Shown: one piece after another, positions 17,293 through 25,701 of the stretch
Position numbering within the stretch: position 1 is the stretch's first letter
Layout: each line of letters starts with the position of its first letter
Notes under the pieces: generated by a model
What the model was told of the DNA's origin: nothing
Database searches by the model: none
What the model saw: only the letters and a program-made list of their open reading frames with translations
NCBI GenBank assembly: GCA_964400355.1
Contig: CAYNTO010000002.1
Span: 62,001-126,000, forward strand
Reading direction: 5' to 3'
Source: JACKAL01 sp964400355
GTDB taxonomy: Bacteria; Bdellovibrionota; Bdellovibrionia; Bdellovibrionales; JAGQZY01
DNA length: 64,000 bases
Made by a program: the position numbers and the translations under genes

Positions 17293-18311
17293 AAATGATT
17301 TCCATGGCATTGAAATACGAGAAGAACCAGTTGTGGATTCTCGATCAGCAGCTGCTTCCGCAACAAGAGCAGTGGATTGCCGTCGAGTCACCGAAACATA
17401 TGGTCGATATTATAAAAGCGCTCAAAGTGCGTGGCGCCCCCCTGATCGGCGTTGCCGCTGCGGCGAGCCTGGCCGACTGGACCCAAAAGACGGCGCCGGC
17501 GATTGCGGAGTACAAAGCCACAGCTCTTATGCTGCGGGAGTCGCGCCCAACGGCTGTGAATCTGATGAACGCGATCGATCGTATGATTCCTATCTACGAT
17601 GGAAGCAACGCCCCAGCGGTGATCACTGAGGCGCAGGCAATTTTTGATGAAGACGTCGAACTGTGTGAGAAGATGGCCGCCTGTGCAAATCAATTCATCA
17701 AAGACGGCGACGGCATTCTCACTCACTGCAATACGGGTGGTCTTGCCACTGCGGGCCGCGGTACAGCGTTTGGTGCATTCAGTCTGGCCGCAGAAAAAGG
17801 CAAAAATATTCACGTGTACGCCGATGAAACGCGCCCATTGTTGCAAGGCGGACGACTCACAGTATGGGAGCTGGCTAAAAATAAAATTCCGCACACATTG
17901 ATCTGCGACAACATGGCGGCTCCTGTCATGGCGTCGGGGAAAATCCAGGGCGCATTTGTCGGAACGGATCGCATTGCCATGAATGGCGACATTGCCAACA
18001 AAATTGGAACGTACACTGTTGCGGTGCTCTGCAAACATCACAACATTCCATTCTACGTGGTTGGGCCTAAGACTACTGTGGATCCACAGTGCGCTACGGG
18101 TAGGGACATTCCCATCGAGGAGCGCTCAGCGACGGAAGTGCGCGGAGCGAGCGGTGCTTTCGGCAATGTGTGTTGGTCGTCGGAAGACACGCCGGTGTTC
18201 AATCCGGCGTTTGATGTCACACCCGTCGATTTGATCACGGGAATTATTGTTGATGGAAATTATTATTCGCAAGCAGACCTAAAAGCGGGCGCACTAAAAA
18301 GTTTATTTTAA
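17289..18311 (+). CDS. mtnA: S-methyl-5-thioribose-1-phosphate isomerase
   Basis: A 340-aa enzyme converting methylthioribose-1-phosphate to methylthioribulose-1-phosphate. Signatures: VRGAPLIGVAAA, catalytic Cys147 in THCNTGG, ETRPLLQGGRLT, catalytic Asp227 in GTDRIAMNGD and NKIGTY. Full length for the family. The start overlaps the aldolase stop by 4 nt (ATGA). The coding sequence ends exactly at the 100-N gap. The bases after the gap repeat its last 55 nt, so the gene is complete and the gap is spurious. Confidence 0.96.
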   Translation: MKMISMALKYEKNQLWILDQQLLPQQEQWIAVESPKHMVDIIKALKVRGAPLIGVAAAASLADWTQKTAPAIAEYKATALMLRESRPTAVNLMNAIDRMIPIYDGSNAPAVITEAQAIFDEDVELCEKMAACANQFIKDGDGILTHCNTGGLATAGRGTAFGAFSLAAEKGKNIHVYADETRPLLQGGRLTVWELAKNKIPHTLICDNMAAPVMASGKIQGAFVGTDRIAMNGDIANKIGTYTVAVLCKHHNIPFYVVGPKTTVDPQCATGRDIPIEERSATEVRGASGAFGNVCWSSEDTPVFNPAFDVTPVDLITGIIVDGNYYSQADLKAGALKSLF

Positions 18312-18466
18312 NNNNNNNNNNNNNNNNNNNNNNNNNNNNNNNNNNNNNNNNNNNNNNNNNNNNNNNNNNNNNNNNNNNNNNNNNNNNNNNNNNNNNNNNN
18401 NNNNNNNNNNNAAATTATTATTCGCAAGCAGACCTAAAAGCGGGCGCACTAAAAAGTTTATTTTAA
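18257..18466. other. Assembly gap flanked by an exact 55-bp duplication
   Basis: Positions 18257-18311 and 18412-18466 are identical for 55 bp (the end of mtnA including its TAA) and are separated by exactly 100 N. This is what a scaffolder leaves when two contigs that really overlap by an assembly k-mer are joined with a fixed-size gap. The true sequence probably runs straight from mtnA through GATTCAATAAAAAAGGGGC into mtnP with a 24-nt spacer. Confidence 0.95.
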
Positions 18467-18490
18467 GATTCAATAAAAAAGGGGCAAACT

Positions 18491-19342
18491 ATGTGGGCAA
18501 TTATTGGCGGATCGGGTTTTGAAAAGTTCCAAGAGTTCGAGGCAATCGAGGATCTCGATCGCAAAACCCCTTTCGGTATGTGCGCTGAAGGCTTGAAGCG
18601 CGGTAAAGTGTCTGGTGTGGAAGTATTGTTTCTGCCTCGCCACGGGTACCACCACGATCTTTTACCGTCGGAAGTGAACTACGTTGCAAATATTTACGCT
18701 CTTAAAAAAGCGGGTGCCAAACAGATTTTGGCATTCTCGGCAGTGGGAAGTCTTCGTCAAGAGCTGCCACCTGGAGACATGGTGGTGCCCACACAGTACA
18801 TTGATCGCACTAAGGGTGTGCGCCGCTGTACATTTGGCGGTCGGGGCATGGTGGCTCACGTGTCACTGGCAGAACCGGTTTCTAAAGTACTGGTCGAAAA
18901 ACTGAAAACCTCTCTCGAAGGTGTTCCTGTAAAAACTCATTTTGGAAAAACTTCGCTTGTGGTCGAAGGCCCATACTTCTCTTCGAAAGCCGAATCCCAC
19001 TCGTTCCGCGCTTTAGGCGCCGACATTATCGGCATGACTGCGTTTCCGGAATATGCGCTCGCGCGCGAAGCCGGCCTGGCATTTCTACCGTGCAGTTTTG
19101 TCACCGACTACGACTGCTGGAAAGACGACATTCCTCACGTCACCGTGAGCGAAGTGATGGAGACCATGAAGAAAAACAATTTAAAAGCCTTCGAGGTCGC
19201 CAAACGCGTAGTGAACTTCGATGCCGCCACTCTCGCTTCCGCTACGGAAGCCGAACACGGCCTCAAGCACGCTATCATGACTCCACGAGAAAACCTCACT
19301 CAGGAAACGCGCGATTGGTTGCAAGTCCTCATCAACGAGTAA
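18491..19342 (+). CDS. mtnP: S-methyl-5'-thioadenosine phosphorylase
   Basis: A 283-aa MTAP-family nucleoside phosphorylase that releases adenine and methylthioribose-1-phosphate. Visible: N-terminal IIGGSGFEKF, phosphate-binding FLPRHGYHHDLLPSEVNY, AFSAVGSLR, and the nucleoside site VVEGPYFSSKAES and GMTAFPEYALAREA (the MTAP form of the NMT-xPE motif). AAGGGGC lies before the ATG. Last gene of the aldolase-mtnA-mtnP operon once the false gap is removed; convergent with ddl, 2 nt apart. Confidence 0.95.
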   Translation: MWAIIGGSGFEKFQEFEAIEDLDRKTPFGMCAEGLKRGKVSGVEVLFLPRHGYHHDLLPSEVNYVANIYALKKAGAKQILAFSAVGSLRQELPPGDMVVPTQYIDRTKGVRRCTFGGRGMVAHVSLAEPVSKVLVEKLKTSLEGVPVKTHFGKTSLVVEGPYFSSKAESHSFRALGADIIGMTAFPEYALAREAGLAFLPCSFVTDYDCWKDDIPHVTVSEVMETMKKNNLKAFEVAKRVVNFDAATLASATEAEHGLKHAIMTPRENLTQETRDWLQVLINE

Positions 19343-19344
19343 TA

Positions 19345-20457
19345 TTATTCGTACGTAGTGCGCAGACCCTTTTTAACGTTCTTTAGTTCAATCGCGAGCT
19401 GGATCAATTCATCGAGCAGCTCGTTGTAGGGAAGGCCAGTGGCTTCCCATAATTTTGGATACATGCTGATTTTTGTAAAGCCCGGAATGGTATTCACTTC
19501 GTTGAGGTAAATGGCGCCGGAGTCTTTATCCACTAAAAAATCCACGCGCGCCATGCCCTTGAGCTCTAGACATTTAAATGCGGCGATGGAGATGTCTTGA
19601 AGCTGCTTGGTGGTCTTAGCGTTGATATCTTTGGCGGGGATCAAGAGATCCGCGCCGTTTTCGTCGATGTATTTGGCCTCGTAGGTGTAGAACTCGTGCT
19701 TGGGAACGATCTCGCCGATGATACTGGCTTTGGGTTCTTCGTTGCCGAGAACGGCGCACTCAAGCTCTCGCGCATTCACGGCCTTTTCAGCTAAAACTTT
19801 AGTATCAAATGTAAAGGCGTCGGCGATTTTAAAAGCGGCATCCTCTTTGGTTTTAATTTTGTGCACTCCCACCGAGGATCCCGCATTGGCTGGTTTCACA
19901 AAAAAGGGAAGACCTAATTTTTTAATAATTTTTTGCACCTGTCCCGAAGGATCTTTATCGTAATCAGAGCGCCGTAGAGTGATGGTGTCAACAACGGGAA
20001 TTCCAGCTTCGCGCAAGAGTCGGCGTGCTACATCTTTGTCCATACCCACGGAGGATCCGATCACGCCCGAGCCCACATAGGGAATTTGCGTGAGTTCGAG
20101 TAAACCTTGCACAGTGCCGTCTTCGCCGTTCGTTCCGTGAAGAACAGGAAAGAACACATCGATACTTAAACCTGTGCCAGTGTCCGAGAGTTTAGTGAGG
20201 GGGGCGGAGTGGAGATAAGGCGTCACTGCAACCGATGCTTTTTCTTTGTTGAGTTGGATCAGGCGCGGATCATTGGCGTTAGCGAGGAGATGTGAATCGG
20301 TCGGTAATAACCAGCGGCCATCTTTGTCGATACCGATAAGGCAAACATCATATTTATTTTTGTCGAGCGCTTTGTAAATTGAGGTTGCTGAAACAATGCT
20401 CACCTCGTGCTCACCAGACTTTCCACCAAAAATTATGCCGACCTTGATCTTATTCAT
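19345..20457 (-). CDS. ddl: D-alanine--D-alanine ligase
   Basis: A 370-aa ATP-grasp enzyme making D-Ala-D-Ala for peptidoglycan precursors in the cytoplasm. Signatures: IIFGGKSGEHEVSIVSA, LHGTNGEDGTVQGLLEL, YVGSGVIGSSVGMDK, FVKPANAGSSVGV and the metal-binding end NEVNTIPGFT. Length is normal for the DdlA type. It is a stand-alone gene rather than part of a mur cluster. Its leader contains one arm of a 28-bp inverted repeat. Confidence 0.96.
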   Translation of the reverse strand: MNKIKVGIIFGGKSGEHEVSIVSATSIYKALDKNKYDVCLIGIDKDGRWLLPTDSHLLANANDPRLIQLNKEKASVAVTPYLHSAPLTKLSDTGTGLSIDVFFPVLHGTNGEDGTVQGLLELTQIPYVGSGVIGSSVGMDKDVARRLLREAGIPVVDTITLRRSDYDKDPSGQVQKIIKKLGLPFFVKPANAGSSVGVHKIKTKEDAAFKIADAFTFDTKVLAEKAVNARELECAVLGNEEPKASIIGEIVPKHEFYTYEAKYIDENGADLLIPAKDINAKTTKQLQDISIAAFKCLELKGMARVDFLVDKDSGAIYLNEVNTIPGFTKISMYPKLWEATGLPYNELLDELIQLAIELKNVKKGLRTTYE

Positions 20458-20468
20458 CCCGTCAGCAT

Positions 20469-20616
20469 AAAGGCGCGCCCCCCTTTTTTGTAGCGCTATC
20501 GCAGCATAGCTGAAAACTGAATTTAAAAATTCATACTTGGTTAGAAACGCGTTCGCGTAATCTAAGAATCAGCGTTGATGATGCATTGGCGCTACAAAAA
20601 AGGGGGGCGCGCCTTT
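20469..20616. repeat. 28-bp perfect inverted repeat around a 92-bp spacer
   Basis: Arm 20469-20496 is the exact reverse complement of arm 20589-20616 (core GGCGCGCC next to six C/G and six T/A). The element fills the whole space between the ddl start and the gcvP stop. One arm followed by its T-run can end transcription in either direction. The spacer holds a smaller dyad (TTAGA ... TCTAA) and an AT-rich stretch that may contain the ddl promoter. Confidence 0.85.
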
Positions 20617-20619
20617 TTG

Positions 20620-23448
20620 CTAGTATTCGGAGAGTGGTGGACAGCTGCACATGATGTTTTTGTCACCATAGGCGTTGTCGACGCGGTTAACACTTACCCA
20701 GAACTTGCGATCCTTAACCCACGGGCGTGGGAAGAAAGCCTGTTCGCGCGTGTAGGGGCGTTCCCAGTCGCTGATCAAGTCGGCAGCGGTGTGAGGTGCG
20801 TTTTTAAGCGCGTTGTTCTCTTTGTCCATTTTTCCGGAGGCGATATCGTCGATTTCTTTTTTGATCGAGATCAAAGCATCGCAAAAACGATCCAGCTCTT
20901 CTTTTGATTCGCTCTCAGTAGGTTCGATCATCAGCGTTCCAATCACGGGCCATGACATGGTCGGCGCGTGGAAACCGTAATCCATAAGGCGCTTGGCGAT
21001 GTCGTCTACCGAGACTCCCGCTTTTTCTTTCATCGGGCGCGTGTCGATGATGCACTCATGGGCTACATAGCCGTTTTTACCTTTGTATAGTATCGGATAA
21101 TGATCCTTTAAGCGATGAGCGATGTAGTTCGCATTAAGTATGGCCACTTCTGTGGCTTTCTTTAAGCCATCGGCGCCCATCATTTTGATGTAGCTCCATG
21201 AGATGGGAAGAATCAATGCGCTTCCCCAGGGAGCAGATGTGGTTGCGCTGATGCCTGTTTTTGGACCTGCTAGAGGCTGCATAGAGTGCGTGGGCAAGTA
21301 CTTTGCCAAATGAGCACCCACACCGATGGGGCCAACACCCGGGCCACCACCACCGTGCGGAATACAGAATGTTTTATGTAGATTCAAATGGCTCACATCT
21401 GCACCAATAGTGCCTGGGCGGCAAACTCCGACCATCGCATTCATGTTGGCGCCATCCATATAGACCTGGCCGCCGTACTTGTGAACCATTGCGCAAATGG
21501 CTTTCATGGTTTCTTCGAACACACCGTGGGTCGATGGATAAGTGATCATCAGGCAAGAGAGATCTTTGGCGTGCGCTTCGCACTTGGCCTGGAGATCGTT
21601 CATGTCCACATTGCCTGAGTCATCGCACTTGACGACAACCACATCGAGACCGGCCATCACGGCGCTTGCGGGATTTGTTCCGTGCGCCGAGCTTGGAATA
21701 AGACATATTTTTCTATGAGCATCGCCGCGCTCTTGATGGTACTTACGAATAACCATGAGTCCTGCGTACTCACCTTGAGAGCCGGCATTAGGTTGTAGAG
21801 ACACGGCAGCAAAGCCGGTGATCTCTTGCAGCTGACCTTCAAGCTCTTTGATCAATTGCAAGGTGCCTTCGACTTGATCGCTAGGCGTGAACGGATGGAG
21901 ATCGGCAAACTCGGGCCACGTTACAGGAATCATCTCGGCGGTCGCGTTGAGCTTCATTGTGCAAGAGCCGAGCGGAATCATGGAGTCGGCTAGGGTGAGA
22001 TCCTTTTTTTGAAGGCGAGTCATGTAGCGCAACATTTCGGTTTCCGAGTGATACATGTTGAACACCGGATGGGTGAGGTATTCACTGGTGCGGGCCAAGG
22101 AAGAATTCACGTCTGCGTTTGCGAAGGCAAGACTCACTGATTTTCCATTGCCAAACAGTCCAACCAGAGCTTCCGCATCGGGAACTGTAGTGGTTTCATC
22201 CAGAGAAAACTGAACCGTTCCATCTTGCAAGAACACCAAGTTGGTCTTTGCTGCACGCGATGCTTTTTTGATGCCTTCGGCTTGTTCTTTGGAAGTTTTC
22301 ACACGAAGCGTGTCGAACTGTGTATCACCTGTAACGGAGTAACCCAGTTTTACAAGAGCGTTCTTAACACTACCTGTGAGATCATAGATATTTTTTGCAA
22401 TACCCTTAAGACCTTTTGGTCCATGATAAACCGCATACATAGCCGCCATCACCGCGAGGAGCACTTGCGCTGTGCAAATGTTGCTCGTCGCTTTTTCGCG
22501 ACGAATATGTTGTTCGCGAGTCTGCAGGGTGAGGCGATAGCACAAATTGCCGCGAGCATCCTTTGAAACGCCAACAATACGCCCGGGGATCGAGCGGGCG
22601 AGTGAAGTTTTTGTAGCGAGGAACGCGGCATGAGGACCGCCAAAGCCCATCGGTACGCCAAAGCGCTGGCTGCTACCAACTGCGATATCCACACCCATTT
22701 CACCAGGAGATTTAAAAAGTGTTAGCGCAAGCAAGTCGGTTCCAGCGATCACATAGCCCGAATTTTTATGGGCCGTCTCACACAACGTTGTAAGATCGGT
22801 GAGTGTGCCGTCGTAGCTTGGATACTGAACGTATGCCGCAAATGTCTTAGACCAGTCGATCTTTTTGACGTCGCCAATTTCTAAAGTTACCCCGATGGGC
22901 TCAGCACGAGTTTGCAACACTTCGATGGTTTGCGGAAACGTATTGGCATCGATAAAGAAGGTCGTTTTCTTTTGGCGGGCCAATGCAAATGCCATGGCCA
23001 TGGCTTCCGCAGCTGCTGTGCCTTCATCCAAAAGAGAGGCGTTGGACATTTCCATACCAGTGAGATCGGCGACCATGGTTTGGAAATTGATGAGGGCTTC
23101 CATGCGGCCCTGCGAGATCTCGGGCTGGTAAGGAGTGTAAGCCGTGTACCAGCCTGGATTCTCCAATACATTGCGCAATATCACGTTGGGAGTGATCGTT
23201 CCATAGTAGCCAACACCCAAGTAATTTTTATTGAGGATATTCTTGTCTGCAAGAGCACGTGCGTACTCGATCACTTCTTTTTCCGAAAGTGCTTTCGGTA
23301 AATCCAACTGGCCTTCGAAGCGGATATCCGCTGGCGCTGTTTTTTGAACAAGTTCGGCCAAGCTCTGAACACCCACCGTCTTGAGCATGGTGGCGATATT
23401 CTCATCATTGGGTCCGATGTGTCGGTTAGCGAATGGTACAGTGATCAT
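20620..23448 (-). CDS. gcvP: Glycine dehydrogenase (decarboxylating), P protein of the glycine cleavage system
   Basis: A 942-aa single-chain P protein in which both homologous halves are fused, as in proteobacteria. It starts FANRHIGPNDENI. The PLP lysine lies in the second half in HLNLHKTFCIPHGGGGPG. Other conserved blocks are the EISQGRMEAL(I)NFQTM region and SMIPLGSCTMKLNA. It decarboxylates glycine and loads aminomethyl onto GcvH lipoate. gcvT and gcvH are not adjacent and no glycine riboswitch fits in the 31 bp before the upstream gene. Confidence 0.97.
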   Translation of the reverse strand: MITVPFANRHIGPNDENIATMLKTVGVQSLAELVQKTAPADIRFEGQLDLPKALSEKEVIEYARALADKNILNKNYLGVGYYGTITPNVILRNVLENPGWYTAYTPYQPEISQGRMEALINFQTMVADLTGMEMSNASLLDEGTAAAEAMAMAFALARQKKTTFFIDANTFPQTIEVLQTRAEPIGVTLEIGDVKKIDWSKTFAAYVQYPSYDGTLTDLTTLCETAHKNSGYVIAGTDLLALTLFKSPGEMGVDIAVGSSQRFGVPMGFGGPHAAFLATKTSLARSIPGRIVGVSKDARGNLCYRLTLQTREQHIRREKATSNICTAQVLLAVMAAMYAVYHGPKGLKGIAKNIYDLTGSVKNALVKLGYSVTGDTQFDTLRVKTSKEQAEGIKKASRAAKTNLVFLQDGTVQFSLDETTTVPDAEALVGLFGNGKSVSLAFANADVNSSLARTSEYLTHPVFNMYHSETEMLRYMTRLQKKDLTLADSMIPLGSCTMKLNATAEMIPVTWPEFADLHPFTPSDQVEGTLQLIKELEGQLQEITGFAAVSLQPNAGSQGEYAGLMVIRKYHQERGDAHRKICLIPSSAHGTNPASAVMAGLDVVVVKCDDSGNVDMNDLQAKCEAHAKDLSCLMITYPSTHGVFEETMKAICAMVHKYGGQVYMDGANMNAMVGVCRPGTIGADVSHLNLHKTFCIPHGGGGPGVGPIGVGAHLAKYLPTHSMQPLAGPKTGISATTSAPWGSALILPISWSYIKMMGADGLKKATEVAILNANYIAHRLKDHYPILYKGKNGYVAHECIIDTRPMKEKAGVSVDDIAKRLMDYGFHAPTMSWPVIGTLMIEPTESESKEELDRFCDALISIKKEIDDIASGKMDKENNALKNAPHTAADLISDWERPYTREQAFFPRPWVKDRKFWVSVNRVDNAYGDKNIMCSCPPLSEY

Positions 23449-23479
23449 CTCGAGCCTCTCGAATAGAAGTAGTGAGGTG

Positions 23480-23947
23480 TTATTTGCTTTTTTTCTTATT
23501 GAGCGTTTTTTTGGCTTTGCTTACAGCTTGCACGCGCACCTTTTTAATTGTTTTGCGCAAAGTCTTTTCCTCTTTCTTTAGCGAAGAAGACGCCATGTTC
23601 TTAAAGTCGTTAAAACGCTGTTTCAAGTTTTTCTCGAGATCGCGGCGTTGAGCCACGGCCATGTCGCGCGTCTCCGTGATGATTTTTTCGGCCTCTTTGC
23701 GAGTTTTTGCGACTTTCTTTTTAACTGTAGAGACTTCTTTTTCCACAGTTGTCTGTAAGCCACTGATGGTTTTCATGATCTCAGAATATTTTTTTTCTAT
23801 GTATTTCATTTTATCTGCTGGAATCGACTTCTTGAGGTCGAATTTTTCGATCTCAGTGATCAACTTTTTGACTTCCTTTTTAAGAGAGTCGAAGTCTTTA
23901 ATTTTAGAGAGTTCTTTGCGGATATCGGAAAGATTGATTTGGCTCAT
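23480..23947 (-). CDS. Lysine-rich coiled-coil protein (phasin-like or histone-like texture)
   Basis: A 155-aa protein composed almost wholly of charged amphipathic helices with no signal peptide. ATG 23947 follows GTGAGGTCC; an upstream in-frame start lacks a site. Heptad patterns run over residues ~20-130, and the end is a basic tail (KKVRVQAVSKAKKTLNKKKSK). The helix pattern recalls phasins, while the tail recalls histone-H1-like proteins. I do not recognise a family. It lies 31 bp upstream of gcvP on the same strand and may be co-transcribed with it. Confidence 0.7.
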   Translation of the reverse strand: MSQINLSDIRKELSKIKDFDSLKKEVKKLITEIEKFDLKKSIPADKMKYIEKKYSEIMKTISGLQTTVEKEVSTVKKKVAKTRKEAEKIITETRDMAVAQRRDLEKNLKQRFNDFKNMASSSLKKEEKTLRKTIKKVRVQAVSKAKKTLNKKKSK

Positions 23948-24135
23948 GTGGACCTCACTTTTTCTGACCCCAGATGTACAGTTTCCCGAGCGAAAGCTCA
24001 AGCTTTTAGATGAAAGTGAGCTGGGAAAACAGTTTCTGTACAGAACCGCCCAGAACTACCAATTTCTAACCAAACGCACTCGGCGCAGGCATTTTTTTAT
24101 AGCCACCCCTTAAGCGGATGGGCTAGACCGTGGTT

Positions 24136-25338
24136 ATGACAAGACAACAGTTTTTGAACAGCGAGTGGCAAAAATATCCCCTATTCAGTGCGGCAGCGCC
24201 GCCGTCTGAGGACACCTGGATTTCCGGGCGTCTGCAAAGCGTTTCGACAGGCGGGGATCAGATCGAAATCAATGGTGAGTCTTATGCGATTGGCTCATCA
24301 AAAACAATGGTAGCGGGGCTGGGAACTCCCGCGCCTCTGGCAGCTCTTAAAGCCGGCGACGTTGTGGCATTCAATGTTGAAAAGCAAGCGGTCTATTTGC
24401 TCTCACCGTGCCTCACCGACGAGGCCACACCCGCACGAGTGGAATGGCAGATGTTCCTGCATGTAGTGCACGATTATTTTGCGCAAAAGGGTTTCATACA
24501 TTGGCTAACGCCGTCGTTTGTAGAGTCCTCGGGAGTGGATGCCAACATTGATTTTTTCATTGCACAGGGAGTTCGAACTGGTCGCCAGTACCGCCTACCC
24601 ACGAGTCCAGAGTTTGAACTCAAAAAAGCGATGATCGAAGGCGTAGAGATGCTCTACGAAATAAAAAATTGCTTCCGTGATGATGATCCCACTCCGGTGC
24701 ACAAGAGTGAGTTCGCCATGCTCGAATGGTACCGCAGTTTTGCCACCATCGAAGAGATTGAGCAAGATGTCGTGGAGCTGGTGAACACGTTGATCGAAGG
24801 GTTTGCGCTGCCGTACGAGCCGTTTGAGAGTTTTCCGCGCTATTCCATATCCGACCTGTTCGATAATTTTTTGAGCTACGAGTTCACACCGCAAATTACA
24901 AGTGACGACCTGCGCGCGCTTCTTGAGAGGGAAAAACTAGGGTGGTCGCCGTCTGACGATTGGAACGATTTGTTTTTTCGAATTTACGTCGATCGCATTG
25001 AGCCAAAGCTGGCAGCACTTGGCCCTATAGTGGTGAATGGATTTCCAGCGCAGCAGCGATCACTGTCGCGCCTCACAAGTGAGGGCTGGGCCGATCGTTT
25101 TGAGTTCTACTGGAATGGTATAGAGATCGCCAATGCTTATCACGAGGAGAATAACCCCGAGACCATAGTCTCAATCGTTCAGTCAGAGATGGCAAAAAGA
25201 GTAAAGGCCGGTAAAACGCCAATCACTCAGGACACATCGTTTTTAGAAATGATGAAGCGGGGGTTTCCGCCGAGTGCGGGAATAGCTCTCGGTCTTGATA
25301 GGCTATATATTAGTTTAAAAGGTCAGAGGTCGTTCTGA
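24136..25338 (+). CDS. epmA: EpmA/GenX-like class II aminoacyl-tRNA-synthetase paralogue with N-terminal extension
   Basis: A ~400-aa protein. Residues ~105-400 match the LysRS-like catalytic core of EF-P beta-lysyltransferase: LPTSPEFELKKAMIEG, the motif 2 stretch NCFRDDDPTPVHKSEFAMLEWYR, and motif 3 GIALGLDRLYI. The tRNA anticodon-binding domain of true LysRS is missing. The first ~100 residues are a beta-rich OB-like extension (ISGRLQSVSTGGDQIEINGESY), which ordinary EpmA (~325 aa) lacks. The start is ATG 24136 or GTG 24130. No efp or epmB is adjacent. Confidence 0.82.
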   Translation: MTRQQFLNSEWQKYPLFSAAAPPSEDTWISGRLQSVSTGGDQIEINGESYAIGSSKTMVAGLGTPAPLAALKAGDVVAFNVEKQAVYLLSPCLTDEATPARVEWQMFLHVVHDYFAQKGFIHWLTPSFVESSGVDANIDFFIAQGVRTGRQYRLPTSPEFELKKAMIEGVEMLYEIKNCFRDDDPTPVHKSEFAMLEWYRSFATIEEIEQDVVELVNTLIEGFALPYEPFESFPRYSISDLFDNFLSYEFTPQITSDDLRALLEREKLGWSPSDDWNDLFFRIYVDRIEPKLAALGPIVVNGFPAQQRSLSRLTSEGWADRFEFYWNGIEIANAYHEENNPETIVSIVQSEMAKRVKAGKTPITQDTSFLEMMKRGFPPSAGIALGLDRLYISLKGQRSF

Positions 25339-25341
25339 CGA

Positions 25342-25617
25342 CTATTTATTGAGATCGTCTTTGAGTTCTTTGCCCACTTTAAAAAATGGCAGCTTTTTCT
25401 CAGGAACATCAATCACTTCACCGGTGCGAGGGTTGCGTCCTTGATAGGAATCATAGGCCTTATTTGTAAACGAACCGAAGCCGCGAATTTCAATGCGATC
25501 ATCTTTGAGGAGAGCTTCGACCATTGTATCGAAGATGGTATTCACTACAGTTTCCGCTTTGACTCGGGTGATTCCCTTTTTCTCCGCGATCATATCTATT
25601 AAATCAGCCTTCGTCAT
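25342..25617 (-). CDS. HU/IHF-family DNA-binding protein
   Basis: A 91-aa histone-like protein. ATG 25617 follows GAGGAG; longer in-frame starts lack a site. It begins MTKADLIDMIAEKKGI as in IHF/HU. The family signature is IEIRGFGSF, then GRNPRTGEVIDVPEKKLPFFKVGKEL. GRNPRTGE-containing arms with a Pro at the tip intercalate and bend DNA as a dimer. The PFFKVGKELKD end is closer to IHF subunits than to HU, but the subtype is not certain. Convergent with the EpmA-like gene. Confidence 0.93.
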   Translation of the reverse strand: MTKADLIDMIAEKKGITRVKAETVVNTIFDTMVEALLKDDRIEIRGFGSFTNKAYDSYQGRNPRTGEVIDVPEKKLPFFKVGKELKDDLNK

Positions 25618-25701
25618 AAATCTCCTCAAGCAATATCGGTAACTATCTGTAATTATAGTGGTATTGGTTCGACTCTCAAGCGGCAAAATAAGCCAAATGG
25701 C

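Noticed and set aside
17388..18041. 217-codon minus-strand frame opposite mtnA
   Set aside because: Antisense shadow of mtnA; no start signals or domain.
20575..20907. 110-codon plus-strand frame beginning in the inverted repeat
   Set aside because: Antisense to the conserved C-terminus of gcvP, no ribosome-binding site.
23449..23479. Glycine riboswitch ahead of gcvP
   Set aside because: Only 31 bp separate gcvP from the upstream gene on the same strand, too short for the aptamer, and no tandem aptamer signature is visible near 24000.
25660..25690. tRNA-like T-arm (GGTTCGACTC)
   Set aside because: No cloverleaf, anticodon arm or acceptor stem can be drawn around it.
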